Shown: positions 33,779-42,925 of the stretch, piece after piece
How the letters are laid out: every line of letters begins with the position of its first letter
Position numbering within the stretch: the stretch's first letter is position 1
Assembly: GCA_022826515.1 (NCBI GenBank)
Contig: JAJDUT010000112.1
Coordinates: 1 to 64,000, forward strand
Direction of reading: 5' to 3'
From: Candidatus Latescibacterota bacterium
GTDB lineage: Bacteria > Latescibacterota > UBA2968 > UBA8231
DNA length: 64,000 nt
The notes under the pieces: generated by a model
What the model saw: the letters and a program-made list of their open reading frames with translations, nothing else
Database searches by the model: none
Told to the model about the DNA's origin: nothing
Translations under genes and position numbers: made by a program

Positions 33779-35371
33779 CTAAAAGGCCGCCGAGGCGTAT
33801 TTCTTGCGCAATTTGTTGCGGACGATAATCGCCGTCAAGTTCAGGAGCAGTACAATAGTCAACAACAGCAGGGCTGTGGTGTACACCATGGGGCGGGCCG
33901 CCTCCACGTTGGGCGACTGGAAGCCCACGTCGTAGATGTGGAAGCCCAAGTGCATAAACTTGCGCTCCAAGTGGAAAAATGGCGCGAACGCATCGAGCGG
34001 CAAGTCCGGCGCTAGTTTGACGACGCCAGTGATCATTAGCGGTGCGACCTCGCCGGCCCCGCGCGCCGTGGCCAAGATGACGCCCGTGAGAATGCCCGGC
34101 AGAGCACTGGGCAGCACCACGCTCCAAATCATCTGAAATTTGGTCGCCCCCAAAGCCAGCGCGCCTTCGCGCATCTCACGGGGCACGGCCGCCAAGCTCT
34201 CTTCCGTGGCAACGATGACGACCGGCACCGTTAGCAGGGCGAGCGTCAGCGAGGCCCAGAGAATGCCACCGGTGCCAAAGGTGGGCGTCGGCAGGGCATC
34301 CGCGTAAAAGAGCTGGTCAATGCTGCCGCCGATGCCGTATACAAAAAACCCCAAGCCAAACATGCCAAAGACAATCGAAGGCACGCCCGCCAAGTTGTTG
34401 ACCGCAATCCGCACGAGGCGCACCAAAAGGCCCTGCCGGGCGTACTCGCGCAGGTAGAGCGCCGCGAGGATCCCAAAGGGCACGGCCGCCAAGCTCATTA
34501 GCATCACCATCATCACCGTGCCAAACAGCGCGGGGAATATGCCGCCCTCAGTGTTGGATTCGCGCGGCTCGCCCGCCACGAACTCCCAGCCCTTGGACAG
34601 ATAGGTCTGCACCTTGGCCCAAAAGCTCATCAAATTGGGTCGATAGGCGCGAACGATAGCCGCCACTGCGACGCGGCGCGTCTCACCCCCGGCCAGCGCG
34701 ACTTCCACCTCCCAGCGTTCCTGCTGCTCCCGCAACTCGTCCAAGCGGCCAGACAGGGCCTCGTGCTCGTCCCATAGGGCCTGGCGACGCACCTCAATTG
34801 CAGTCAGTTGGGCGTCATTTTGCTCGCGCTGCAAGCGCCGCTCCTGCCGGCGCAAGTCATCTATAGCGCGGTTGAGCTTGTCCAGCTCGCCGCGCTCCAA
34901 GGTGTGAATGCGCTCGTCCAGCTCGCCGACCTGGTCCAGCAGTTCCTGTAAGACCTCCCAGACCCCCACCTCTTTTGCCAGCAGCCGCTCCTCCTCGTAC
35001 AAAGCTGCGATAAAGCCGTGCGTATCGCCCCACTCGACTCGCTCAAAGACCACGGCCTCGGCTGGCCTTTCGCGCTCGGCAATCGCGTCTTCATCCACCC
35101 AGCGAAAGTCTTGACCATACGCATCGCGGTTGCCGACCTTTAGCTGCACCCGATAGTGTCCTGCGGCCCCGGGAATGGGCTGGCGATCCATCAGTTTGCC
35201 CATGACCGGCGGACCGTCTTTGAGGCGCAACAGGGTCAAATCCTGCGGCCAGAACACGCCCGCGCCATTATAGACAATGATCCCCACCAAGCCGGCGATC
35301 ATCGCCAAGCACAGGGCCAACGCCCCGCCCGTAAGCCAGATAAAAGGGTCGCCCCGCTGCCAGAATTTCAT
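33779..35371 (-). CDS. pstA: Phosphate ABC transporter permease with coiled-coil insertion
   Basis: A 530-residue protein, far longer than the usual 280-300. The last 250 residues are the PstA permease ([40 protein letters not shown] loop seen as [27 protein letters not shown]). Between an N-terminal membrane segment and the permease, residues of about 40-265 form an extracytoplasmic domain with a strongly predicted coiled coil ([19 protein letters not shown] onward). It overlaps pstC by TGATG. An equivalent insertion is present in PstC. Confidence 0.92.
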   Translation of the reverse strand: MKFWQRGDPFIWLTGGALALCLAMIAGLVGIIVYNGAGVFWPQDLTLLRLKDGPPVMGKLMDRQPIPGAAGHYRVQLKVGNRDAYGQDFRWVDEDAIAERERPAEAVVFERVEWGDTHGFIAALYEEERLLAKEVGVWEVLQELLDQVGELDERIHTLERGELDKLNRAIDDLRRQERRLQREQNDAQLTAIEVRRQALWDEHEALSGRLDELREQQERWEVEVALAGGETRRVAVAAIVRAYRPNLMSFWAKVQTYLSKGWEFVAGEPRESNTEGGIFPALFGTVMMVMLMSLAAVPFGILAALYLREYARQGLLVRLVRIAVNNLAGVPSIVFGMFGLGFFVYGIGGSIDQLFYADALPTPTFGTGGILWASLTLALLTVPVVIVATEESLAAVPREMREGALALGATKFQMIWSVVLPSALPGILTGVILATARGAGEVAPLMITGVVKLAPDLPLDAFAPFFHLERKFMHLGFHIYDVGFQSPNVEAARPMVYTTALLLLTIVLLLNLTAIIVRNKLRKKYASAAF

Positions 35372-37623
35372 CACAGTCGATTGTACTTATCCCGCAAGCG
35401 TTGGCGCACGATCTCGGCCAGCGAGTTGATAAAAAAAGTGACCATAAACAGCAGCAAGCCACTGAGGAAGAGTACTCGATAGAGCGTGCCCTGGTGTGGC
35501 GCTTCGGGTAACTCCACCGCGATATTAGCCGAAATGGTGCGCATGCCGTTGAAGATGTTCCAATCCATGATCGGGGTATTGCCCGTGGCCATCAGCACGA
35601 TCATGGTCTCCCCGATGGCGCGGCCGAGGCCGATCATGGCCGCCGAGAAAATGCCCGGCAGGGCCATCGGCAACACCACCTTGATCGCCGTCTGCCACGG
35701 CGTGGCTCCCAAGGCCAGCGAGCCGGCGCGCAAGTGACTGGGCACGCTAGAAAGCGCGTCCTCGCAGATGGTGAAGATCAGCGGAACGACCGCAAAGCCC
35801 ATGGCAAATCCCACTACCAAGCAATTGCGCTGGTCGTAGCCAACGCCCGCGTCTTGCCGCAGCCAGCGCAGGAAGTGCCCGTCAAAAGCCAAGTCTTCAA
35901 AGACCGGCCCCAGCGCGTACGCCAAACAAGCGACCAGCAGAGTCACCGCGCCGAGCAAGTATATCTCCCCCACCCGCGCCACTTGGCGCACCCAAGCCTC
36001 TGGAGCGTATTGCCAGGCCCAAGCCGCAGCTATGACCACGGTTGGTACCGCCGGCAGCAGCAGCAAGGTCCCCAACAAGTGCGATTCGAGCAGTGGGGCC
36101 AGCCACAAGCCAGCTAAGAAGCCCAAGATGACGCTCGGCAACGAGGCCATGACTTCCACGGACGGCTTGACCAAGCCCTGCACGCGCGGCGAGGCAAATT
36201 CGGCCGTGTAAATCGCCGCTAAAACAGCCAATGGCAACGCAAAGAGCAGGGCGTAGAACGTGCCCTTGGCCGTGCCCAAAATCAGCGGCACCAAGCTAAG
36301 TTTCGGCTCAAACTCGTCCGTGCCGCCGGTCGATTGCCACACGTATTCGCGGCTCCCGTAGCCCTCGTACCAGATGGAGCCGAATAGTACGGCCGTGCTG
36401 ATTTCGGGATGGGGATGGTCGAGGGCAAAGCGCCGCAACCTCCCGTCTTGGCCGAGGGCCAAAAATCCGTCGGCCTTGGGCGCGAAAACCAACGCGGCGG
36501 CCGGAGAGTCGCCCGGCAGTTGGAAGACCGTCTGTTCGGAGGTTAGGTGATGTAGGGCTATGGCCCCCTCGGCGTCGGTCGTGAGAAACTGCTTGTCGCG
36601 CGCAGACGCGGCAATGTGGGTAACGGCTGACGCATGGGGAGCAAAGGCGTGGATTTTGCGATACGACCGCTGCCCATCTTCCTCGACCTTAAACCAAGTG
36701 CTGACGTGGCCAGCCGCGTCGCCTACTACCAGCGAAACCTCGCCTAGCGCGTACGCCAGCGCCGAAACCGCGACCTCTGATACGGCAATGTGCCCGACAA
36801 ACGCCGGCGCTTGTTCCACCCCTCCCAGCCGCCACTCGTACACCTGCCCCTGATCCGTTCCTACGAGCAACTGGCGAATGCGACCGTCGAGCAGTACCTG
36901 CGTGGCCTTGCCGACTTCGGCGAGCTCAGACTTCGGCGAGCTCAGTCGAGTCGTCGAGGCGTCGAAATCGGCCGTTAGATCGTACTGTCTTTCTCGGCGC
37001 TCGCCCGGCCCCAATAGGCCCTGCTGCTGCTCGGCTACCATCACCACCAAGCGACCGCTCGCCGTAATCGCCGCCGCGGCCGAGCGGCCATCGTCTCCTT
37101 GCCGAAAGGCCACTTGCACCAGCGACTCACCCGTCGGATCGACTGCGACGAGGCGCTCAACCGCAAACTGCGGCACCACCTGCCGCTGGCCGCTGCTGTA
37201 ATCGAGTTGGAAACGAATCCGCGTCGCTAGCAAATGACCGTCGTCCGTGCCCAGCGCCAAAACGTCGTTTGGCATCCGCTGTGCGGCCGTTACTTCGCGC
37301 CCCGTCAACTCGGCTGGTCGCTCGCGGCGGATGACTTGGCCATCGTCCAACCGCAACAAATCCACCCCTTGGGGGCCGACTGCATAAGCGGTCTGGTAGT
37401 AGGGATCGAGCCCAATGGCGAACGGGCCGACTACTTGGTGTGTTTTTTCTGCTGTTATCTCTGGGGAGCGAAACAGGGGCCAAGCCTCGGCGAGGACGAA
37501 GACGAATATCCCCAAGACAGCGGCGATAATACCGATGCCGCCAACGGAGATACAGCGCCCAGCCAGCCAGTCGAAGATTCGCGCTCGCGGCGTGATCCCG
37601 CGCTTATATGGCTTTTCGCTCAC
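35371..37623 (-). CDS. pstC: Phosphate ABC transporter permease with large periplasmic domain
   Basis: A 750-residue protein; ordinary PstC is about 300. The first membrane segment (VGGIGIIAAVLGIFVF) is followed by about 390 extracytoplasmic residues rich in beta-strand patterns of a propeller type (LGTDDGHLLATRIRF, LLVGTDQGQVYEWRL, FLALGQDGRLRRFAL). The rest is the permease with ASLPSVILGFLAGLWL and IGLGRAIGETMIVLMATGNT. It forms the channel with PstA. A 16-bp direct tandem repeat lies inside the propeller region at 36913-36944. Confidence 0.92.
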   Translation of the reverse strand: MSEKPYKRGITPRARIFDWLAGRCISVGGIGIIAAVLGIFVFVLAEAWPLFRSPEITAEKTHQVVGPFAIGLDPYYQTAYAVGPQGVDLLRLDDGQVIRRERPAELTGREVTAAQRMPNDVLALGTDDGHLLATRIRFQLDYSSGQRQVVPQFAVERLVAVDPTGESLVQVAFRQGDDGRSAAAAITASGRLVVMVAEQQQGLLGPGERRERQYDLTADFDASTTRLSSPKSELAEVGKATQVLLDGRIRQLLVGTDQGQVYEWRLGGVEQAPAFVGHIAVSEVAVSALAYALGEVSLVVGDAAGHVSTWFKVEEDGQRSYRKIHAFAPHASAVTHIAASARDKQFLTTDAEGAIALHHLTSEQTVFQLPGDSPAAALVFAPKADGFLALGQDGRLRRFALDHPHPEISTAVLFGSIWYEGYGSREYVWQSTGGTDEFEPKLSLVPLILGTAKGTFYALLFALPLAVLAAIYTAEFASPRVQGLVKPSVEVMASLPSVILGFLAGLWLAPLLESHLLGTLLLLPAVPTVVIAAAWAWQYAPEAWVRQVARVGEIYLLGAVTLLVACLAYALGPVFEDLAFDGHFLRWLRQDAGVGYDQRNCLVVGFAMGFAVVPLIFTICEDALSSVPSHLRAGSLALGATPWQTAIKVVLPMALPGIFSAAMIGLGRAIGETMIVLMATGNTPIMDWNIFNGMRTISANIAVELPEAPHQGTLYRVLFLSGLLLFMVTFFINSLAEIVRQRLRDKYNRL
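36913..36944. repeat. 16-bp tandem duplication inside pstC
   Basis: The unit gacttcggcgagctca occurs twice head to tail. Sixteen is not a multiple of three, so the two copies are read in different frames (SSPKS then ELAEV) within an otherwise open gene, which implies a compensating change nearby or an assembly artefact. Confidence 0.85.
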
Positions 37624-37635
37624 GCACTCGCGTCC

Positions 37636-38607
37636 TTAGATATCCAACTTGGCCAATTCGGCTTGTGCTACTTCAAACGGCACGGGCATATAGCCATCCT
37701 TGACGACAATTTCTTGACCCTCTTTGGAAAAAATAAACTTGCAGAATTCTTTCACTAGCGGGTCCATGGCTTGGCCGGGGGCCTTGTTCATGTAAATGTA
37801 CAGGAAGCGCCCGAGAGGATATGAGCCATTTAGTACGTTTTCCATAGACCCTTGTTTAAACTCCTGTCCCTCGGTTTTGGCCAAGGGCACGACGCGCACC
37901 CCCGAGGTCTGATAGCCAATGCCGCTGTATCCTATGGCGAAGCGGTCCTCGGTGATGCCCTGGACTACGGATGCCGATCCGGGCTGCTCTTTCACCTCGT
38001 CCTTGTAGTCGCCTTTAAACAGGGCTTGCTTCTTAAAAAAGCCATAGGTGCCCGAGGCCGAGTTGCGGCCGTAGAGACTGATCCGGGCCTTGGCCCAATC
38101 CCCTTCCAGCCCCAACTGACCCCAAGTGGCGATGTCATTGGGAAACTCGCTGCGGCGGGTTTTGGAAAAAATCGCATCGACTTGCGGCAGGCTCAGCCCC
38201 TCGATGGGGTTGTCCTTGTTGACAAAGACTGCCAGTGCGTCCAGCGCCGCCCGCAAGGGCGTTGGCTTGTAGCCGAAAGCCTGCTCGAATTTGTCCTCCT
38301 CGCTCGACTTCATCGGCCGCGACATCGGCCCGAATTGCGCCGTGCCCTCAATTAGGGCCGGCGGCGCAGTACTCGACCCCTTGCCTTCGATTTGGATCTT
38401 GACGTTGGGATAGTACTTGCGGAAGGTCTCCAGCCACAGGGCCATCATGTTGTTCATCGTGTCCGAGCCAATGCTGCTGGCATTGCCAGACAGGCCGCGC
38501 ACCTTCTCGTAGGGCGCGATTCGCTCATCAACGGCTATGGTCTGCGCTTGGACGCCAGCGGCCAACACCCAACCCATCAGCACCACTCCGATCCATATTT
38601 TCTTCAT
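37636..38607 (-). CDS. pstS: Phosphate-binding protein
   Basis: About 323 residues. The start at 38607 gives a signal peptide MKKIWIGVVLMGWVLAAGVQAQ; the frame is open to 38622. The phosphate-site motifs GSDTMNNMM and ASGTYGFFKK are in place. PstS captures phosphate in the periplasm and hands it to PstC-PstA. First gene of the pst-pho operon. A possible Pho box at 38648-38687 precedes it. Confidence 0.95.
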   Translation of the reverse strand: MKKIWIGVVLMGWVLAAGVQAQTIAVDERIAPYEKVRGLSGNASSIGSDTMNNMMALWLETFRKYYPNVKIQIEGKGSSTAPPALIEGTAQFGPMSRPMKSSEEDKFEQAFGYKPTPLRAALDALAVFVNKDNPIEGLSLPQVDAIFSKTRRSEFPNDIATWGQLGLEGDWAKARISLYGRNSASGTYGFFKKQALFKGDYKDEVKEQPGSASVVQGITEDRFAIGYSGIGYQTSGVRVVPLAKTEGQEFKQGSMENVLNGSYPLGRFLYIYMNKAPGQAMDPLVKEFCKFIFSKEGQEIVVKDGYMPVPFEVAQAELAKLDI

Positions 38608-38647
38608 TCTTGCATTCTCCATGGTTTATAAATATTGAAGGATTTGT

Positions 38648-38687
38648 GTTACATCCGCGTGTCTCACAGATGAAGCCTGCGTTACAG
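38648..38687 (-). promoter_or_regulatory. Possible Pho box upstream of pstS
   Basis: On the minus strand CTGTAAC (38687-38681) and ATGTAAC (38654-38648) lie exactly 33 bp apart, three 11-bp turns; the two intermediate positions hold only weak matches (GCTTCAT, GAGACAC). A TATAAA-like element follows about 15-20 bp downstream. Weaker than the other three arrays. Confidence 0.4.
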
Positions 38688-38692
38688 CAGTG

Positions 38693-39661
38693 CTAAAATT
38701 TGTAGAAAAAGGTCAGCCGCCCTTGGACATTGGCATCCTCGTCAGCGGGCGACTCAATGAGCACATTGGGCATCAGGTGGACGGCTGTAGCTGGGGAGTA
38801 GTCGAGGCCGGCGATGAAGAGCCAATCTCTGTCGTCCTCGGCGTCGCGTGCGACCGCATCGACCCGGCCAAAACCCTTGAGCGCGGCACTCAGCGGCAGC
38901 GAGCCAAAGGCCGAGACCCCGTCAATGACTTGGTCCTCGCCATTATCGCCGGCCAGTTCGTTGGTGCGCGAGAAGACCTCCAACCCCACCTTGCTTTTTG
39001 CTCCCTGCCAGCCGACGAAACCCTTGAAGGTTCGCTCGTTGCGACCGGCTGGCCGCGCATTAAAGTCCGCATAGCCTTCCAATACCAAGCGATCCGCAGC
39101 TTTGAAACTCAACGAACCATAGAATTTTTTACCGTGATCGTCCTCTGGCTTCTGTCCGGGACCATTGCCAACCATCAGGTGATAGCTCAGTTGGCCCGCC
39201 GTGCCCTTGAGGGCCGCGCCCAAGTCGGCCGAAGAGCCGATTTTATTCCAGTCGAGCACGGTCTTGGCTATCGAGCGGTAGCCCCAGACCTTTTCGGCGA
39301 CCGCCCAAGTCGGCGTCCCCGAAAGCCCTAGGTATATATCCGCATCTCCTAGCCCCTGCTTCCACTGCAAGTAGCCGTGTTTGAGGAAGGGTTCCATCTT
39401 CGCACCTTGGGCAAACCCCGCGTCCTTAGCCTCAAGGCGAAAGCGAACCGCAAAGTCGGTGGCGATATCCTTTTGATATGTGAAGTACACACGGCGAAAC
39501 CGGAACGCATTGCGCTTGTGGGGCTGCTTGGCGTCGGCTTCATCTGCGGCCAATACATAGTAGTAGTCGCCAAACATATACCCCTTGAGCTTGCCCTCGG
39601 CCGCTTGCGCTGCAAAGATCCAGCCCAAAATTAGCACGCCAAGCGTCATGATTTTTTGCAT
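38693..39661 (-). CDS. Phosphate-selective porin, OprO/OprP type
   Basis: A 322-residue outer-membrane protein with signal peptide (MQKIMTLGVLILGWIFAAQA), a barrel of amphipathic strands and a C-terminal strand ending TFFYKF, with Phe at the last position as for outer-membrane barrels. Motifs FRFRRVYFTYQKDI and GYLQWKQGLGDADIYLG fit the OprO/OprP group. It lies upstream of pstS in the same direction and divergent from a TonB receptor; the shared intergenic region holds an 11-bp-phased Pho-box-like array. Likely phosphate or polyphosphate entry. Confidence 0.8.
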   Translation of the reverse strand: MQKIMTLGVLILGWIFAAQAAEGKLKGYMFGDYYYVLAADEADAKQPHKRNAFRFRRVYFTYQKDIATDFAVRFRLEAKDAGFAQGAKMEPFLKHGYLQWKQGLGDADIYLGLSGTPTWAVAEKVWGYRSIAKTVLDWNKIGSSADLGAALKGTAGQLSYHLMVGNGPGQKPEDDHGKKFYGSLSFKAADRLVLEGYADFNARPAGRNERTFKGFVGWQGAKSKVGLEVFSRTNELAGDNGEDQVIDGVSAFGSLPLSAALKGFGRVDAVARDAEDDRDWLFIAGLDYSPATAVHLMPNVLIESPADEDANVQGRLTFFYKF

Positions 39662-39732
39662 TTATGTTACAGTCCTCCCTCTTTTCGCGTTTTTCTCGTG
39701 CTATGTTACAAAATCGCCTCACTGTGCGACGC

Positions 39733-39759
39733 CTTTGTCACAGTATTGTTACAAAACGG
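39733..39759. promoter_or_regulatory. Pho-box-like array between the porin and TonB receptor genes
   Basis: On the plus strand TTGTCAC-AGTA-TTGTTAC-AAAA-CGGTGAC gives three 7-mers at 11-bp spacing; read on the minus strand it is ACGTCAC-CGTT-TTGTAAC-AATA-CTGTGAC. The known PhoB consensus is two CTGTCAT-like 7-mers separated by 4 bp. The array is readable in both directions and lies between divergent genes, so it may serve both. Confidence 0.6.
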
Positions 39760-39809
39760 TGACGTTTTCCTCCTGCATCCTGCGAGAGAGACACTGCCTC
39801 CAAGACCCC

Positions 39810-39838
39810 TTGTAACCGGATTGTAATTTCAGAGTAAC
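39810..39838 (+). promoter_or_regulatory. Pho-box-like array upstream of the TonB receptor
   Basis: TTGTAAC-CGGA-TTGTAAT-TTCA-GAGTAAC: three 7-mers in strict 11-bp phase on the plus strand. TATTAT at 39860-39865 is a fitting -10 element downstream, and the receptor ATG is at 39902. This matches a PhoB-activated promoter in which the box replaces the -35. Confidence 0.65.
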
Positions 39839-39901
39839 CGCTTCTCAACACAGCCTCTCTATTATTTCTGCTTAAATCTTTTCAAGGGAGGTTGTTCATC
39901 C

Positions 39902-42802
39902 ATGAAGCGCTGCTTGTCCATTGTCGTCCTCTCCTTTTTGGCCCTTGCCCGTCCCGCCTTCGCGCAGACCGGCACGGTATCCGGCGCGGTTCTCGATCGC
40001 CAGACCGGCGACCCGCTCGTGGGTGCGATCGTCTTTCTAGAAGGCACCCAGATCGGCATAACCTGCGATATTGAGGGGCGGTTTCAGCTTTTCGACGTCC
40101 CAGTCGGAACCTACGTGCTGGCCAGCTCCATGATCGGCTATCAGGATGCGTCGATTATCGGCGTCGAGGTACAAGACGGCGAGGTCGCCAAGCTGACCAT
40201 CACCCTCGCGCCCGAGGCCCTAGAACTCGACGACGAGGTCGTCGTCGAAGCCAAGGCTCTGCGCAATACCGGTGCGGCCCTGCTCAAGGAGCGCCAAAAG
40301 GCCCCAGCCGTCAGCGATGCGATCAGCGCCGAGGAAATCTCGCGCGCCGGCAGCGGCGACGCGGCCGAGGCTATGTCCCACGTAACGGGTGCTTCCGTAG
40401 TAGATGGCAAATACGTCTATATCCGCGGCCTAGGCGACCGCTACAGCTCGGTCCAACTCAACGGCTCTTCGCTCCCCAACGCCGACCCCGACAAGCGCTC
40501 CGTCCCCATGGACCTCTTCCCCACTGCGCTCTTGGACAACATCGTCACCACCAAGAGCTTTACCCCGGACAAGCCCGGCGACTTCACCGGCGGAGCCGTC
40601 AACATCGGCACCAAGGCGTTTCCCGATAACTTCACCCTTTCCGTTTCGGCCTCGACCAAATTCAATACCCAAAGCTCGTTCAACGACCAGTTTCTCACCT
40701 ACGAGGGCGGCGGACGCGATTGGCTCGGGATTGACGATGGGACGCGCGAAATCCCCGCGGCCTTGGTCAACGGCGACGTAAAAATCCCCGATGTGGGTGC
40801 CGCGTACAACGACGAGGAAAAGGCGCTCCAACTCGACGAGTATTCCAAGTCGTTTTCCTCGGTCATGGCCCCCACCACCACGGCCGCGCCGCTGAACCAG
40901 AGCTATTCGGTCGCCTTGGGCAACCAAGTCTCGCTCTTGGACAAACCCTTCGGCTTTCTCGGCACCCTGACCTACAGCAACAACTCCTCCTTTTACGACA
41001 ACGGCACCTCGGCCCGCTGGCAGCTCACCAGTAAGGAGGCCAGCACCCTGACTAATAATTTTAACCTCGCCGACTCCCGGGGGTCGCAAGAAATCGCCTG
41101 GGGCAGCCTCGTTACCTTGTCTCTCAAACCGGCCCCCACGCACGAGCTGTCAGTCACCAACATGTACAACCGCAACAGCGAAGACATCGCCCGTTACCTA
41201 GCCGGTGCATTCCCCCGCGACCTCGAAGAAGACGCCATGTACGAGACGCGCGTTTTGAAGTTTACCGAGCGCCAAATCCAATCGCTGCAACTGGCGGGCA
41301 AACACCACTTTGACAGCTTGCGCGACCTGCGGGCCGAATGGACGGCATCGACTTCTTCTTCGGCGCAAGAAGAGCCTGACCTGCGATTTTTTACCAATAA
41401 CTTTGTAACTCTCACCAATCGCCCGCTGCGCGATGAAAACGGCGAGGTCATGCGCGACGGGGAAGGCAACGTACTGCGGGGCGACATCGTTGATTACTCG
41501 ATCTCGCCTTCGATCTATCCGCTGCCGACCCGCTATTTCCGCGACCTCGACGAGAGCAACCGCGAATTCCAGCTCAACCTGACCTTGCCCTTCAAGCAAT
41601 GGCAGGGTATCAACAGCAACTTTAAAACCGGCTTCTTGGCACTGGACAAAGCGCGCATCTTCCGCGAGCGGCGCTATGAATTTGACCAAGACGACATCGA
41701 CTACGACGGCCAACCCGACTCCTTTTTTGCCACCGACAAGGTCGGGCTAATCAGCAGCAATGGTAGTCAGTACCGCTTCGGCTCCTACGTCCAAGATGCC
41801 ACCCAGCTTTCGAGCAATTTCGACGGCGACCAACAAATCTACGCCGGTTACGCCATGCTCGAATTGCCCATCAATACCCAGTTGCGCCTCGTAGGAGGTA
41901 CTCGGCTCGAATCCACGCGCATCGACGTAGCTAGCCAAGACTCGACCAAGGCCGCCGGCCAGCTCTCCGAAAATGACTTGCTGCCCTCGCTCAACGCCGT
42001 CTGGGAGATCCGCCCCGGCATGAATCTGCGCGCCTCCTACGGCCGCACTCTCGCCCGCCCCACCTTCCGCGAACTGGCCCCATTTGCCTCGTTTAGCTTC
42101 GTCGGCGGCTTCACCTTTATCGGCAACGCCGAGCTAAAGCGGACCCCGATCAACAACTACGACTTGCGCTGGGAACACTTCGGCAACCCCGGTGAGCTGT
42201 ACGCGGCCAGCGTGTTTTACAAGGACTTCAAAAACCCCATCGAGCGCGTCATTCTCACCGTCAATGGCGAGGTCCAGTTCCAAAACGTCGAAGCCGCCCA
42301 AGTGGCCGGAGTCGAGCTTGAGGCGCGGCACGGACTTGGGTTCCTCCTCCCGCAGTTAGAACACTTCCACGCTGGAGGCAACCTCTCACTGGTTCGCTCC
42401 GAGGTCAACATCGACTCCACCGAGCTAAAGCTGCGCCGGGCCCTCGACCCACAGGCCGCGGACACGCGCCAACTCCAAGGCCAGTCGCCCTTCCTGATCA
42501 ACCTCGATCTCAGCTACGACAACTTCGCCACCGGCACGGCGGCTGGCATCTACTACAACATCTTCGGCCGGCGCTTGGCGGAAGTCAGTCTCGGTGGGAC
42601 CCCGGACGTGTTTGAGGAAGTGCGCGGCACCCTCGACTGCACCTTCTCACAGCAGTGGCACGAGTACAAGATCAAGCTGAGTGCCAAAAACCTCCTCGAC
42701 TCCTCCTTTGAGAAGGCCTATCGCTACCAAGACATCGATTACATCTCCAGCCAGTACTACAAAGGCCGTTCGTTCTCGATTTCGGTCAGTTACAACCGCT
42801 GA
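39902..42802 (+). CDS. TonB-dependent receptor of the Pho block
   Basis: A 966-residue outer-membrane receptor. Signal peptide MKRCLSIVVLSFLALARPAFAQ, a carboxypeptidase-regulatory-like domain (GTVSGAVLDRQTGDPLVGA), plug with KYVYIRGLGDRYSSVQLNG and DNIVTTKSFTPDKPGDFTGG, and a barrel ending in an aromatic-rich strand (FSISVSYNR). A GGGAGG site precedes the ATG. A Pho-box-like array at 39810 and a second box behind the gene at 42807 suggest phosphate control. The next gene encodes a secreted protein that may present the ligand. Substrate unknown; a phosphorus-containing compound is the best guess. Confidence 0.9.
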   Translation: MKRCLSIVVLSFLALARPAFAQTGTVSGAVLDRQTGDPLVGAIVFLEGTQIGITCDIEGRFQLFDVPVGTYVLASSMIGYQDASIIGVEVQDGEVAKLTITLAPEALELDDEVVVEAKALRNTGAALLKERQKAPAVSDAISAEEISRAGSGDAAEAMSHVTGASVVDGKYVYIRGLGDRYSSVQLNGSSLPNADPDKRSVPMDLFPTALLDNIVTTKSFTPDKPGDFTGGAVNIGTKAFPDNFTLSVSASTKFNTQSSFNDQFLTYEGGGRDWLGIDDGTREIPAALVNGDVKIPDVGAAYNDEEKALQLDEYSKSFSSVMAPTTTAAPLNQSYSVALGNQVSLLDKPFGFLGTLTYSNNSSFYDNGTSARWQLTSKEASTLTNNFNLADSRGSQEIAWGSLVTLSLKPAPTHELSVTNMYNRNSEDIARYLAGAFPRDLEEDAMYETRVLKFTERQIQSLQLAGKHHFDSLRDLRAEWTASTSSSAQEEPDLRFFTNNFVTLTNRPLRDENGEVMRDGEGNVLRGDIVDYSISPSIYPLPTRYFRDLDESNREFQLNLTLPFKQWQGINSNFKTGFLALDKARIFRERRYEFDQDDIDYDGQPDSFFATDKVGLISSNGSQYRFGSYVQDATQLSSNFDGDQQIYAGYAMLELPINTQLRLVGGTRLESTRIDVASQDSTKAAGQLSENDLLPSLNAVWEIRPGMNLRASYGRTLARPTFRELAPFASFSFVGGFTFIGNAELKRTPINNYDLRWEHFGNPGELYAASVFYKDFKNPIERVILTVNGEVQFQNVEAAQVAGVELEARHGLGFLLPQLEHFHAGGNLSLVRSEVNIDSTELKLRRALDPQAADTRQLQGQSPFLINLDLSYDNFATGTAAGIYYNIFGRRLAEVSLGGTPDVFEEVRGTLDCTFSQQWHEYKIKLSAKNLLDSSFEKAYRYQDIDYISSQYYKGRSFSISVSYNR

Positions 42803-42806
42803 GGCG

Positions 42807-42846
42807 TTGTAACAAACTGTTCACATTACTGCCATATCATTGGTAC
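42807..42846 (+). promoter_or_regulatory. Four-unit Pho-box-like array upstream of the secreted protein
   Basis: TTGTAAC-AAAC-TGTTCAC-ATTA-CTGCCAT-ATCA-TTGGTAC gives four 7-mers at exact 11-bp spacing starting five bases after the receptor stop. TATAGT at 42860-42865 fits as -10. The gene downstream begins at 42926. Confidence 0.65.
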
Positions 42847-42861
42847 AAGCTTGTGCTTTTA

Positions 42862-42899
42862 TAGTGGACGTCAGCGATTCGAGTCGCTGGCGTCCACTA
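42862..42899 (+). terminator. Hairpin overlapping the secreted-protein promoter
   Basis: A 16-pair stem (one G-T wobble) with a six-base loop, followed by CTTTTAT. It could end the receptor transcript, and it also covers the -10 and start of the proposed promoter for the next gene, so it may instead be a 5' leader hairpin. The T-run is short. Confidence 0.5.
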
Positions 42900-42925
42900 C
42901 TTTTATCCAGTATCAGGAGGATACT

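Noticed and set aside
33771..34127. Extended pstB reading frame
   Set aside because: It lies over pstA in another frame; the pstB ATG at 33770 has the proper ribosome-binding site and family N-terminus.
42862..42899. A T-arm-like TTCGAGT loop with an acceptor-like stem, suggesting a tRNA
   Set aside because: There are only 38 bases and no D-arm or anticodon arm between the stem halves; a simple hairpin explains it.
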